NCBI GenBank assembly: GCA_014871385.1
Contig: CM026427.1
Span: 2,476,068-2,540,067, forward strand
Direction: 5' to 3'
DNA: 64,000 nt
Origin: Ceratodon purpureus
Taxonomy: Eukaryota; Streptophyta; Bryopsida; Pseudoditrichales; Ditrichaceae
Position numbers and translations under genes: made by a program. This document shows, piece by piece, positions 37,234 to 48,300 of the stretch. The notes under the pieces were generated by a model. That model searched no databases and was not told where the DNA came from. It saw only the letters and a list, made by a program, of their open reading frames with translations. Every line of letters starts with the position of its first letter. Positions within the stretch are counted from its first letter, which is position 1.

Positions 37234-37762
37234 GAAGTTGGAGGAATCCAAGACATGGCTCAAATCCGCCATCAGAGAGGAGCTCCGCAGTGCACCCCTA
37301 TCTGTCCTCACGCGAGGGTGGTGCCTACCAATCGTAATGTGACACCTCTCTATACAACTTCCATACAGGACCTTGCTGGACCGGAGCGTACACCGGCATT
37401 ACAAAGAGAGCGAGAGCGCTTGACTCGGGTTCCTGATGAAGCCCGATGCTCACGGGAGGATAAAGAGCGCCAGAACAAGAAGAGATGCGTGCAGAACAGT
37501 TTGAAAGCACCGTACCTTGCAGAAATGAAGAAAGCACACGCGGAACAGAGATCCCCAAGTGCGATGATACCGACTTCTCCCACCGGCGAGGTCATTGGTC
37601 TGAAAACCGTATTTCACAATGCTGTTAGAACACTAGCTCGCCGATGTGTGAATTACTCCTACAGGTCCTACGTAGGGAGAAAAGGTGAATGGAAAGCAGT
37701 AATCGACGCCATAATGATGTCTTTGGAGTTAGTGTATGAATTCCCTCACCCACTGTCCCGGA
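37234..37762 (+). CDS. Transposase_24-like CACTA gene, central exon interrupted by the Mutator-like element
   Basis: Starts after acceptor ATGCAG|GAAG in phase 0 and runs open to the insertion point at 37762. Content: a basic, Arg-rich stretch (RERERLTRVPDEARCSRED), then VIGLKTVFHNAVRTLARR and WKAVIDAIMMSLELVYEF, a helical pattern typical of the Ptta/En/Spm (Transposase_24) family. The last 9 bp, TGTCCCGGA (37754-37762), recur at 55237-55245. Joining 37762 to 55246 keeps the frame, so the exon was intact before the Mutator-like insertion. In the present copy the frame runs into the inserted terminus and stops at about 37792. Confidence 0.7.
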
Positions 37763-37882
37763 GGGGAAAGTTCGTATGTGAGCGGAGAGCGTAGAGCGGA
37801 GAGCGGAGAGCACAGAATGGAGAGCACAGAATTGACAATTAGCAAAATTTTCAAAAGCAAAGTAGACCCTATAACCGTGGAA
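37763..37882 (+). repeat. Left terminal inverted repeat of the MULE
   Basis: Begins GGGGAAAGTTCGTATGTGAG, contains three tandem GAGCGGAGAG-like units and GAGAGCACAGAATGGA, which is also in the right end, and reaches the shared ACCCTATAACCGTGGA block. About 30 bp at the very end is well conserved; the rest is imperfect. Confidence 0.85.
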
Positions 37883-38170
37883 AATTACTAAATTAAGGCT
37901 TGATTTTGACACTTTTTTTAGGAAAAGAGTATATTACCGTGGAAATCAGGATTATCTCTGGTAAGAATTTATTACGTTTGTTCTCTAAGATACAAATTAG
38001 GGCTGATGTCATGATGACGTCATGCATACATTTTGTTAGATTTCTCATGAATTTAGGCAAGATATAATGATCAGGCGTTAAGTTCTAGATCAAACAATTA
38101 CTTCTTTCATAGGTTTATGTAAATGCAAAAGGAAAGAAACAAATTTCACAGAACATAAACGAGGCAAGGT

Positions 38171-39055
38171 TTGAAAACTTCCTGGAATATTTCGAAATTC
38201 GTGTATAATATCTGAACTGCTGAAACCAAGATATACCTTGTTAGAGTCCTTGTCTTCATCGAAGATTACTCTCTCTTCGTAGGCAGCAAAGCATCTTCAT
38301 TTGAGTGATACAAGTAGGAGATTTTCATCATCAAACAACACTTGGTAAGCTGGGTTACAGAGAAGGAGGTCACTCTTGGTTTCTTGAGCTTGTCTGTAGG
38401 TGGCGTATTAGGATAGTGACACAGTCCTTGGCATGCTGTGCTGTATGCGAAGGTAGCGTAGGAGTTCGGGGATGTCAATCTACAAGCTTGACTGTAACGT
38501 TTGAAGACTACAAGAATTCAGTGTGTTGCGCGATGCCGAAGGTGTGTAATGCGAGATCCAGGAGGACGAGAGCGGCTGTAGGTTTGCCCCCAAAGGCACC
38601 GGCGAGTTATGAGGAGCTGCGGCCGTGGCTGCTGGAGGTGGAGCGCGCTAGGGAACGAGGCATGGACTTGCCACCGTTTAGGCACATCGGAAGCCTCCAT
38701 GTTGGTGAAGGTGAATGGCGTTGGACAGTGCTGTGTACCAATGAGCTTCTCCGTATTATGGAGTTGTCCCTAATCCCGTATCCCTTGCTATCGAACGTTG
38801 ATGAGAATCCAGTTGTTCAGCTGCCCGAAGTGATCATATCGGATGGCGAAACTTGCTGGTTTGATATGGACAAGAGTTGGACTGTATATCCTTCGAAGGA
38901 TTAGTACTGTGAAGTCTAGTGGGGTGTTCGAATACATTCCTTTAGATTTAGGAATAAGAGAACTCGAAACCAACTTAAAGAGATGGGCTTAAAAGTTCCT
39001 GAAATATTTCAGAGTTCGTGTAGAATAATGGAGTAGCAGAAACCAAGATGTACAC
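38171..39055 (+). repeat. Imperfect direct repeats flanking a small MULE ORF
   Basis: About 65-70 bp at 38171-38240 (CTTCCTGGAATATTTCGAAA ... GCTGAAACCAAGATATACC) recurs imperfectly in the same orientation at 38994-39055 (TTCCTGAAATATTTCAGAGT ... GCAGAAACCAAGATGTACACC). The ORF 38533-38904 lies between. This may mark an old duplication or an insertion of the ORF segment. Confidence 0.6.
38533..38904 (+). CDS. Small hypothetical ORF carried by the MULE (123 aa)
   Basis: ATG at 38533 gives a basic N-terminus (MPKVCNARSRRTRAAVG), then EELRPWLLEVERARERGMDL, HVGEGEWRWTVLCTNELLRI and a C-terminus with ISDGETCWFDMDKSW. No family was recognised. The frame is also open further upstream to about 38305, but the ATG used has better protein-like content after it. 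It is flanked by direct repeats. Confidence 0.5.
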   Translation: MPKVCNARSRRTRAAVGLPPKAPASYEELRPWLLEVERARERGMDLPPFRHIGSLHVGEGEWRWTVLCTNELLRIMELSLIPYPLLSNVDENPVVQLPEVIISDGETCWFDMDKSWTVYPSKD

Positions 39056-39352
39056 CAAGTCAAGAATAGGTAACATGGTTAGGAAATGTGGGATTTTGAA
39101 TGGTTAAAATATAAGTTACAGCGCAATTTAAATTTAGAGCATTTCTTTTGTAACATTTCATTCTTCATATTATATTTTAAGCATTACGGTTGTGACATTT
39201 CATCCTCTACATACGAGGAGAGGATTTGGAAATAAGAATCGTAACAAGTATAGAGTCAGGGTAGTAGAGTAGACGAAGGATTACGCAATGAACTCCAATT
39301 AAATCAAATCAAATCCAATGAAAACAATGAAAGACCGAAGCCTCCTTCAAAC

Positions 39353-42300
39353 TCAGAACATGGTACCATCGCTACTTCCACTCTCAGAACTAGATGACTC
39401 TGAATCTCCTTCTACCGCCTCGTCATCGACGAATAAAAGGGCCCTGGGATCAAAAGTAGTTGGCCGACTAGGAACATATGTTAGGGCTCCAGATTGAAAC
39501 GCCTGTGCTAAGTCCTCTGCGTAGTCCGGAAGTATGAAAGGCTGAATCGGGCTGGAATGAAGACGCCACGATGGAGTGGACACTGCTCTTGGCCCACGTG
39601 GCGGTGATGCTGAAACTACTCTGCAATAGAGAACCAATTGTGGTTAGATAGAGTACGTAGAGCTGGAAAGAGAAGTAATGATTGCATAATTTGAACAAAG
39701 AATAGAAGACTTACACCACTTGTCAGGTCTTGCTCTCTTTGGAGGCGCTTCGCCTGCTGCTGCCGGCCTTGGATGTTTAGGAGGGCCCATGGCGGATGGT
39801 TTGAGAAGGGCGTTGAATATGGCTTCGTCCTCCTCAAAAGCGAGAATGTGGCGACCAACAGCCTGGGCAGCCTTGATGGAGGCTCCTGAAACTCGGAGAG
39901 ATACAAAGAAATGAGAAACTGTGGAAAAAACGAGAGGAAAAATGAAGCAGAGATATGTAAGAGAGATACCTGTCCCAGCATTCCAGTCAACGACTATGTC
40001 GCCGGGCTTGGACAGCTCCTCAATGATGTTCTGCATCATCTCAGGGGATTTCTCCCTTGGGCCTCTCCACGGCACCTCCCCATTCATGAGCTGAGATTCG
40101 GCATCGGTGAAGTTGAAAATGGCATCACTCTCGGTAATGTTGAGGAGCCCATGTATCAGGTCTTCCTTATTCGTCTGGAAGGAGAAAGTACTGCCACTAC
40201 GAACGTAGACGCGAATCCAGAACCGCATAGTCTGCAGTCAAGCAGAACTAGTGAGTAAAATTAAGCGGAAGGGTTATCAGTAAGCGAAGAGAAGGGCATG
40301 TTTAGGAAAAGTACCAAGTTCTCGGGGTTCGTAGGAGAAGTCAGGCCGAGTACATTGACCCCCCACCAGTCCTTGAACAGCACGTATCCACCAGCAGCAG
40401 CTTCTTCCTCGATATCCTTAGCCAGCTTCTGATCAGTGTTGTAGATGAGGCAGATGGCACCATCTTTCTGCAGGAAATCATCTGCAAAATGGAAGATGTC
40501 GTACAAATAATCCTTGTAGCGAGAGTTCCAAGGCGGAATACTCGTGGGGGGAACGGAAACGGATGGGACGGGAAGATTCTCAGGGATGTCGGCAATGATC
40601 AAGTCGACTCCCAGATGGTCCTCTTGTTTGCACCGGTCCCCAACTATGTTTTCGCGGCCTGCTCCAAACTTGAGGAAACAAGAAAGGAGAGTTAGTATCA
40701 ACATAGCGAGTAGAGGTGGCAGAATCCATTAGATGTCAAAATATAGGAACAAACCTTGCGAATGAAGTCTTGAGTCTTGATCCAATCCGGGTCGCCCCCT
40801 TTATGCTCCCGTCTCCTATTTCGCCGTAACAAGGAATCCACAGATGAGTTGAAGACGGAAACATGTGTGGAAATCGAAGCTCCAGCTGAAGAAGTTGTTT
40901 GAGGATATAGTTTGGCCTTCCTCTGCTGAAGGAGACCTCTGGTGATCTCCGAAGCACTGATCGAAGAAGGACCCGGTGAAGAAGTTGAAGACGGCTTCGT
41001 AACCACATTACCTGGAGAGGGCTCTGGTGCCGTCCGCTCTGGAGCGGAAGACGCCGCACCAGTTTGCTGTGAAGCTTGTGAATGTGATCGCAAAGATTTT
41101 AGTCGCCGAGCTCTCCCTTTCTTCGGTGGAGGAGCCGATGATTGGTCTTCAGGGCCTCCGCCATCTTCAGTAGCATCCACCGTTTCTTCGGCCACTACCT
41201 CACCGGCATCATGTAAAGTCTTGATGTCCACCTCAGAGTCAATAGTGAAACCTCGAAAACAATCAAGGTACCAACATCCCTCAAGCAAGTGGGGAGCTTT
41301 GTACCTTTTCAATTGTTGTGGAGAATAGATACACTGGTCCGAGGTTCTCGACGTCCAAGCAAGGAAGTAGCTGGGGAGCTGCTGGACGGTAAGGACGCCT
41401 TTTGGAATAAGCTCTCTCTTAAAGTACCTAAATAAACAATTTTAAAGAAGGTTAGCATCACTAAAATAAAAACAGCCCATTATTGCGGAAAACGAATGAC
41501 ATGAACATAACATACGTACCGATAAGTAACACGCTTGACAACCTCAGCGGTTCCAGGAAATTTAGCGAAGTTAGACTTCTTGTCATAAACCTTCTCAGCC
41601 TGCTTTCCAAGGAACGTCGGGAAGGCCTTGTCCCATAAAAGAATACGTGAACTCTCCACATAAGCCCCCGGTTCTTGGACATCCGGAAAATCCTTCCAAT
41701 TGATGATGAGGTTCTCCGCTTTGAATATGCCATCGACTTCGTTGATGACAGCTTCCTCCAACTATAATATAGACGAAAATATATTAGCGACGAGGTACGA
41801 GTTATGAAATAAAAAAACAAAAATGTAATTTGAATAATAAATGTAGAAAATATACCCCGGCCCAAAATGAAGCCTTGTTCAACCAAGGGTCGAGGTCGGT
41901 TTCCTTGAATTCCAACGGAAGGAATCTGTAAGATAGTCTGGAATTTGGGGATGAGTTCCACCACCTCAACCAGCGAGCCTTGTATTTGGGCTCAACTGCT
42001 GCTGGGACAATTTTCTGTAGCTTCTCAAGGGACATCTCCGGTTTATTGAAGTCACTGTAATGTCGATTGATCTGCATGAAGAGTGATAATTTTAGACGCT
42101 ACGAAGTAAGGAAATCACGTTGACATACGAAGTATCATAAATGGCATTAGTGAGTGTTTCACCTCATTGAAGAAGTCGTCACCATTCTTGGGATTCGCAA
42201 TGGCCAAGTACTTGGTGAAGTCCTTCTTCTTGATGGATTCGACCATTTTCTCAGATGCCTCATTCATGACATCCCAAACTGCATTTGCGGTTTGATCCTC

Positions 42301-45300
42301 CTCCGGTGTCTTCTCATAGTAGGCCCTCACTGCGTCATCGGAGGCTTGTGCAATTTCCCGCTGTTGAAACAAAAGTAATTATCAGGATATCGGAATTTAT
42401 CCAAGTTGCAGAAGCGAAGAGAGGATGGCGGCAAAACTTACACGATATAGAAGTGCTATAAAAATTTTGGTTGTCAAGGGAAACCACGACGGATTAGGTG
42501 GCTTGTGTTTCAGACATGCATCATATTCTTCAGCGCTAAGGAGGTCTTTAAAATCCTCCAGTTTCATCATCCCGAATGAGCGGATTCGAAACAACTTTGC
42601 TGGAAGATTACCCTTGACGTGGTCATTCTCAGTCGACCTGAAAATCAACGTTGAATATTAGAGGAAAAAAATGATGTAGCACAAAGGATTGAGTGTGCAC
42701 AATGAAGGATAGCATCAGAGAGAGTTACCAATTAATGTCGTGCATGGCGTGAAGCAACTTGCCCACATGGCCGCGGGGGTCAAGTATAATGCAATGCACG
42801 GAGATGTGCCATGCTGGGTCGTCCGCATGATGCTTGTTTATATGTCGGAGCCATGCAGCGAGGCGGTGGTTACCTTCCCAAACAAAAAACATCTTGTTGG
42901 AGAATTGCATCCAGTCCTCGTCACCACGGATCTCATCATCAAAACGATCACTCGCGGCCCTCCATAAAGGGCTCCAACCGGCTATGGTCTCCGCCGTAAC
43001 ATCCGTCGTTTGCTCCTCACTGTTGTATATGGAGATGTACATGACGCGGTCCCCATCCCTATACCCCTTAACAAACTCTCGCTCCAAGTGCTGTATCCCC
43101 ATTTCACCCACTGGTCTAACCTTGGCCATTGAAATCATCCTGCACAGGGGCACCATCAAGCGGGACTTCCTTTCTGGTTTAATCCTGAGTTTGTTGATGA
43201 CGCCAGTGGAGTCCAGCTTGTATTGTTTACGGTGCTCCAATTCGCCTTCTGAAGCAGTCTTCAAGTCTTCAGGACAAGATTGTTTTACCAACTCTTCTTG
43301 TGTTTGAGTAACCTGCAAAACGGTGTGCAGACTAATGTTGGAATCGCAACTTAAGTACTCTTGCAAGATACAGAAAAGCGAAATCACTTCATAATGATAA
43401 ATCTAATACAACAAGTTCAATATCATTTAAGCTTGAAGACTCTATCGACGTGATGATCGCCTATAATACTCCCTAGACTGTCTACAATTCCAATGACGGC
43501 GCCTCCTCCAGAAACGCCTCGTTTGTTGGACAGGGCATGGCAGAATTGCCGGCAGGGCAAACACAACATGGGCTGGCCGCCTCACTCTAATAGGCGAGGA
43601 TGGAGAGGGTGGAGACATCGGAGGCGAATCCTGCGTAGGAGATGTGGGCATATACCGAGGGGAAGTAGGCTCATATACAGGGGATGTAGGCATATAAACT
43701 GGAGAGGTAGGCATGTACTGTGGAGAATGGATCTCTAAAGGTACACTATCTAAACCTACAAGGCTTGCTACATCACAAGTACAATAGTGCTGATCAAATG
43801 AATCCGAAAGGTCAGAGACATTGATAACTGATATGGCGGAAGAGGCAGACATCTCAGGGGCATCAGAATATACCTATATTACGAAAAATGAAAAGGTTAT
43901 ATTCCGAGGTCAAAGGAAGATTAAAAGTAAGAAATAAACAACATTTCAGAAATGCTGAATCATCAAAAGGTTAAGGTTCAATTCAAAGTACCTCGGTCTC
44001 CGCAGGAGTTGGGACTTGAATTTGGCTCCCCATATTATCCTCAGATGACTCCTAGATAACGTACAATTAAACGATGATTAGGATGAAACAATGAAACAAT
44101 GTGAGGGCCCCGACAAAGTGTTGGGGCCGAATGCTTCTCTCAAGCATCACATTTAAAGAAAAAAAAAAGCAAGAGCCCACTGCAGCAGGGCCCCGACAAG
44201 GATTCGGGGCCGAATGTATGGTGGAGTGCACATTCACTCAAAAAAAAAGAGGCTTCGGCCCTGCTTCCTCGGCCCCTCCCCGAAGGGAGAGCCTCAGCAA
44301 GAGCCCACTGCAGCAGGGCCCCGACAAGGATTCGGGGCCGAATGTATGGTGGAGTGCATATTCACTCAAAAATAAAAAGGCTTCGGCCCTGCTTCCTCGG
44401 CCCCTCCCCGAAGGGAGAGCCTCAGCAAGAGCCCACTGCAGCAGGGCCCCGACAAGGATTCGGGGCCGAATGTATGGTGGAGTGCACATTCACTCAAAAA
44501 TAAAAAGGCTTCGGCTCTGCTTCCTCGGCCCCTCCCCGAAGGGAGAGCCTCAGCAAGAGCCCACTGCAGCAGGGCCCCGACAAGGATTCGGGGCCGAATG
44601 TATGGTGGAGTGCACATTCACTCAAAAATAAAAAGGCTTCGGCCCTGCTTCCTCGGCCCCTCCCCGAAGGGAGAGCCTCAGCAAGAGCCCACTGCAGCAG
44701 GGCCCCGACAAGGATTCGGGGCCGAATGTATGGTGGAGTGCACAATCACTCAAAAAAAAAGAGGCTTCGGCCCTGCTTCCTCGGCCCCTCCCCGAAGGGA
44801 GAGCCTCAGCAAGAGCCCACTGCAGCAGGGCCCCGACAAGGATTCGGGGCCGAATGTATGGTGGAGTGCACATTCACTCAAAAAAAAAAGGCTTCGGCTC
44901 TGCTTCCTCGGCCCCTCCCCGAAGGGAGAGCCTCAGCAAGAGCCCACTGCAGCAGGGCCCCGACAAGGATTCGGGGCCGAATGTATGGTGGAGTGCACAT
45001 TCACTCAAAAAAAAAGAGGCTTCGGCTCTGCTTCCTCGGCCCCTCCCCGAAGGGAGAGCCTCAGCAAGAGCCCACTGCAGCAGGGCCCCGACAAGGATTC
45101 GGGGCCGAATGTATGGTGGAGTGCACATTCACTCAAAAAAAAAGAGGCTTCGGCTCGGCTTCCTCGGCCCCTCCCCGAAGGGAGAGCCTCAGCAAGAGCC
45201 CACTGCAGCAGGGCCCCGACAAGGATTCGGGGCCGAATGTATGGTGGAGTGCACATTCACTCAAAAATAAAAAGGCTTCGGCCCTGCTTCCTCGGCCCCT

Positions 45301-48300
45301 CCCCGAAGGGAGAGCCTCAGCAAGAGCCCACTGCAGCAGGGCCCCGACAAGGATTCGGGGCCGAATGTATGGTGGAGTGCACATTCACTCCAAAAAAAAG
45401 AGGCTTCGGCTCTGCCTCCTCGGCCCCTCCTCGAAGGGAGAGCCTCAGCAAGAGCCCACTGCAGCAGGGCCCCGACAAGGATTCGGGGCCGAATGTATGG
45501 TGGAGTGCACATTCACTCAAAAATAAAAAGGCTTCGGCTCTGCTTCCTCGGCCCCTCCCCGAAGGGAGAGCCTCAGCAAGAGCCCACTGCAGCAGGGCCC
45601 CGACAAGGATTCGGGGCCGAATGTATGGTGGAGTGCACATTCACTCAAAAATAAAAAGGCTTCGGCCCTGCTTCCTCGGCCCCTCCCCGAAGGGAGAGCC
45701 TCAGCAAGAGCCCACTGCAGCAGGGCCCCGACAAGGATTCGGGGCCGAATGTATGGTGGAGTGCACAATCACTCAAAAAAAAAGAGGCTTCGGCTCTGCT
45801 TCCTCGGCCCCTCCCCGAAGGGAGAGCCTCAGCAAGAGCCCACCGCAGCAGGGCCCCGACAAGGATTCGGGGCCGAATGTATGGTGGAGTGCACATTCAC
45901 TCAAAAATAAAGAGGCTTCGGCTCTGCTTCCTCGGCCCCTCCCCGAAGGGAGAGCCTCAGCAAGAGCCCACTGCAGCAGGGCCCCGACAAGGATTCGGGG
46001 CCGAATGTATGGTGGAGTGCACATTCACTCAAAAAAAAAGAGGCTTCGGCCCTGCTTCCTCGGCCCCTCCCCGAAGGGAGAGCCTCAGCAAGAGCCCACT
46101 GCAGCAGGGCCCCGACAAGGATTCGGGGCCGAATGTATGGTGGAGTGCACATTCACTCAAAAATAAAAAGGCTTCGGCCCTGCTTCCTCGGCCCCTCCCC
46201 GAAGGGAGAGCCTCAGCAAGAGCCCACTGCAGCAGGGCCCCGACAAGGATTCGGGGCCGAATGTATGGTGGAGTGCACATTCACTCAAAAATAAAAAGGC
46301 TTCGGCCCTGCTTCCTCGGCCCCTCCCCGAAGGGAGAGCCTCAGCAAGAGCCCACTGCAGCAGGGCCCCGACAAGGATTCGGGGCCGAATGTATGGTGGA
46401 GTGCACATTCACTCCAAAAAAAAGAGGCTTCGGCTCTGCCTCCTCGGCCCCTCCTCGAAGGGAGAGCCTCAGCAAGAGCCCACTGCAGCAGGGCCCCGAC
46501 AAGGATTCGGGGCCGAATGTATGGTGGAGTGCACATTCACTCAAAAATAAAAAGGCTTCGGCTCTGCTTCCTCGGCCCCTCCCCGAAGGGAGAGCCTCAG
46601 CAAGAGCCCACTGCAGCAGGGCCCCGACAAGGATTCGGGGCCGAATGTATGGTGGAGTGCACATTCACTCAAAAATAAAAAGGCTTCGGCCCTGCTTCCT
46701 CGGCCCCTCCCCGAAGGGAGAGCCTCAGCAAGAGCCCACTGCAGCAGGGCCCCGACAAGGATTCGGGGCCGAATGTATGGTGGAGTGCACAATCACTCAA
46801 AAAAAAAGAGGCTTCGGCTCTGCTTCCTCGGCCCCTCCCCGAAGGGAGAGCCTCAGCAAGAGCCCACCGCAGCAGGGCCCCGACAAGGATTCGGGGCCGA
46901 ATGTATGGTGGAGTGCACATTCACTCAAAAATAAAAAGGCTTCGGCTCTGCTTCCTCGGCCCCTCCCCGAAGGGAGAGCCTCAGCAAGAGCCCACTGCAG
47001 CAGGGCCCCGACAAGGATTCGGGGCCGAATGTATGGTGGAGTGCACATTCACTCAAAAATAAAAAGGCTTCGGCCCTGCTTCCTCGGCCCCTCCCCGAAG
47101 GGAGAGCCTCAGCAAGAGCCCACTGCAGCAGGGCCCCGACAAGGATTCGGGGCCGAATGTATGGTGGAGTGCACAATCACTCAAAAAAAAAGAGGCTTCG
47201 GCTCTGCTTCCTCGGCCCCTCCCCGAAGGGAGAGCCTCAGCAAGAGCCCACCGCAGCAGGGCCCCGACAAGGATTCGGGGCCGAATGTATGGTGGAGTGC
47301 ACATTCACTCAAAAATAAAAAGGCTTCGGCCCTGCTTCCTCGGCCCCTCCCCGAAGGGAGAGCCTCAGCAAGAGCCCACTGCAGCAGGGCCCCGACAAGG
47401 ATTCGGGGCCGAATGTATGGTGGAGTGCACATTCACTCCAAAAAAAGAGGCTTCGGCTCTGCCTCCTCGGCCCCTCCTCGAAGGGAGAGCCTCAGCAAGA
47501 GCCCACTGCAGCAGGGCCCCGACAAGGATTCGGGGCCGAATGTATGGTGGAGTGCACATTCACTCAAAAATAAAAAGGCTTCGGCCCTGCTTCCTCGGCC
47601 CCTCCCCGAAGGGAGAGCCTCAGCAAGAGCCCACTGCAGCAGGGCCCCGACAAGGATTCGGGGCCGAATGTATGGTGGAGTGCACATTCACTCAAAAATA
47701 AAAGGCTTCGGCTCTGCTTCCTCGGCCCCTCCCCGAAGGGAGAGCCTCAGCAAGAGCCCACTGCAGCAGGGCCCCGACAAGGATTCGGGGCCGAATGTAT
47801 GGTGGAGTGCACATTCATTGGAGCAGGCACGCCTATTCTCCCTATTCCCACAATATGTTCTATGCCAAATGCCGCAAGCCAATCCCATCCCATTCCACAT
47901 TCAAGATCCCGTGAACCCACAAACAGAACCCCACATTCAAGATCCCGTGAACCCACAAACAGAACCCCACAATCAACAACCACCGCATCCCAAACCCAAC
48001 TCGCAACCGGAACCAACATGCGCGTTGGAATTCAAAAGGAAATAGCAATTCACCTGTTCAACCTATACCCAAAACAACGGATGCAATGTCAAGTGTAGCA
48101 GCTCACCTGAGAGTCATTTTCCTCGCGGGAATGGTGACTGTCTTCGTCTTCCTCCTCTTCCTGCCCACCATCCTCGTTGACTTCTTCTTCTTCCTCTCCA
48201 AGCTCCTCCCGGTCGTCGCCGTCGCTGTCCCTTCCAACTTCTCCATCCCTGTGGTCGCCTTCAACTTCTCGCGCGGCCTCCATTCCGAGAGCCTCCTCAA

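Noticed and set aside
43442..43585. Reading exon 4 of the methyltransferase-like gene through to the TAG at 43442 as a separate short protein
   Set aside because: A phase-0 donor (AGA|GTGAGG) joins in frame to the ParB-like exon, and the read-through part is Arg-rich and unpatterned; still the least certain joint of the model.
44103..47815. CRISPR-like array
   Set aside because: Whole monomers repeat without unique spacers, the period is 128 bp and the setting is eukaryotic.
44101..48045. Long ORFs (176, 522 and 722 codons plus, many 83-codon ORFs minus) across the tandem array
   Set aside because: They are translations of the 128-bp satellite in shifting frames and lie in an intron of the opposite-strand gene.
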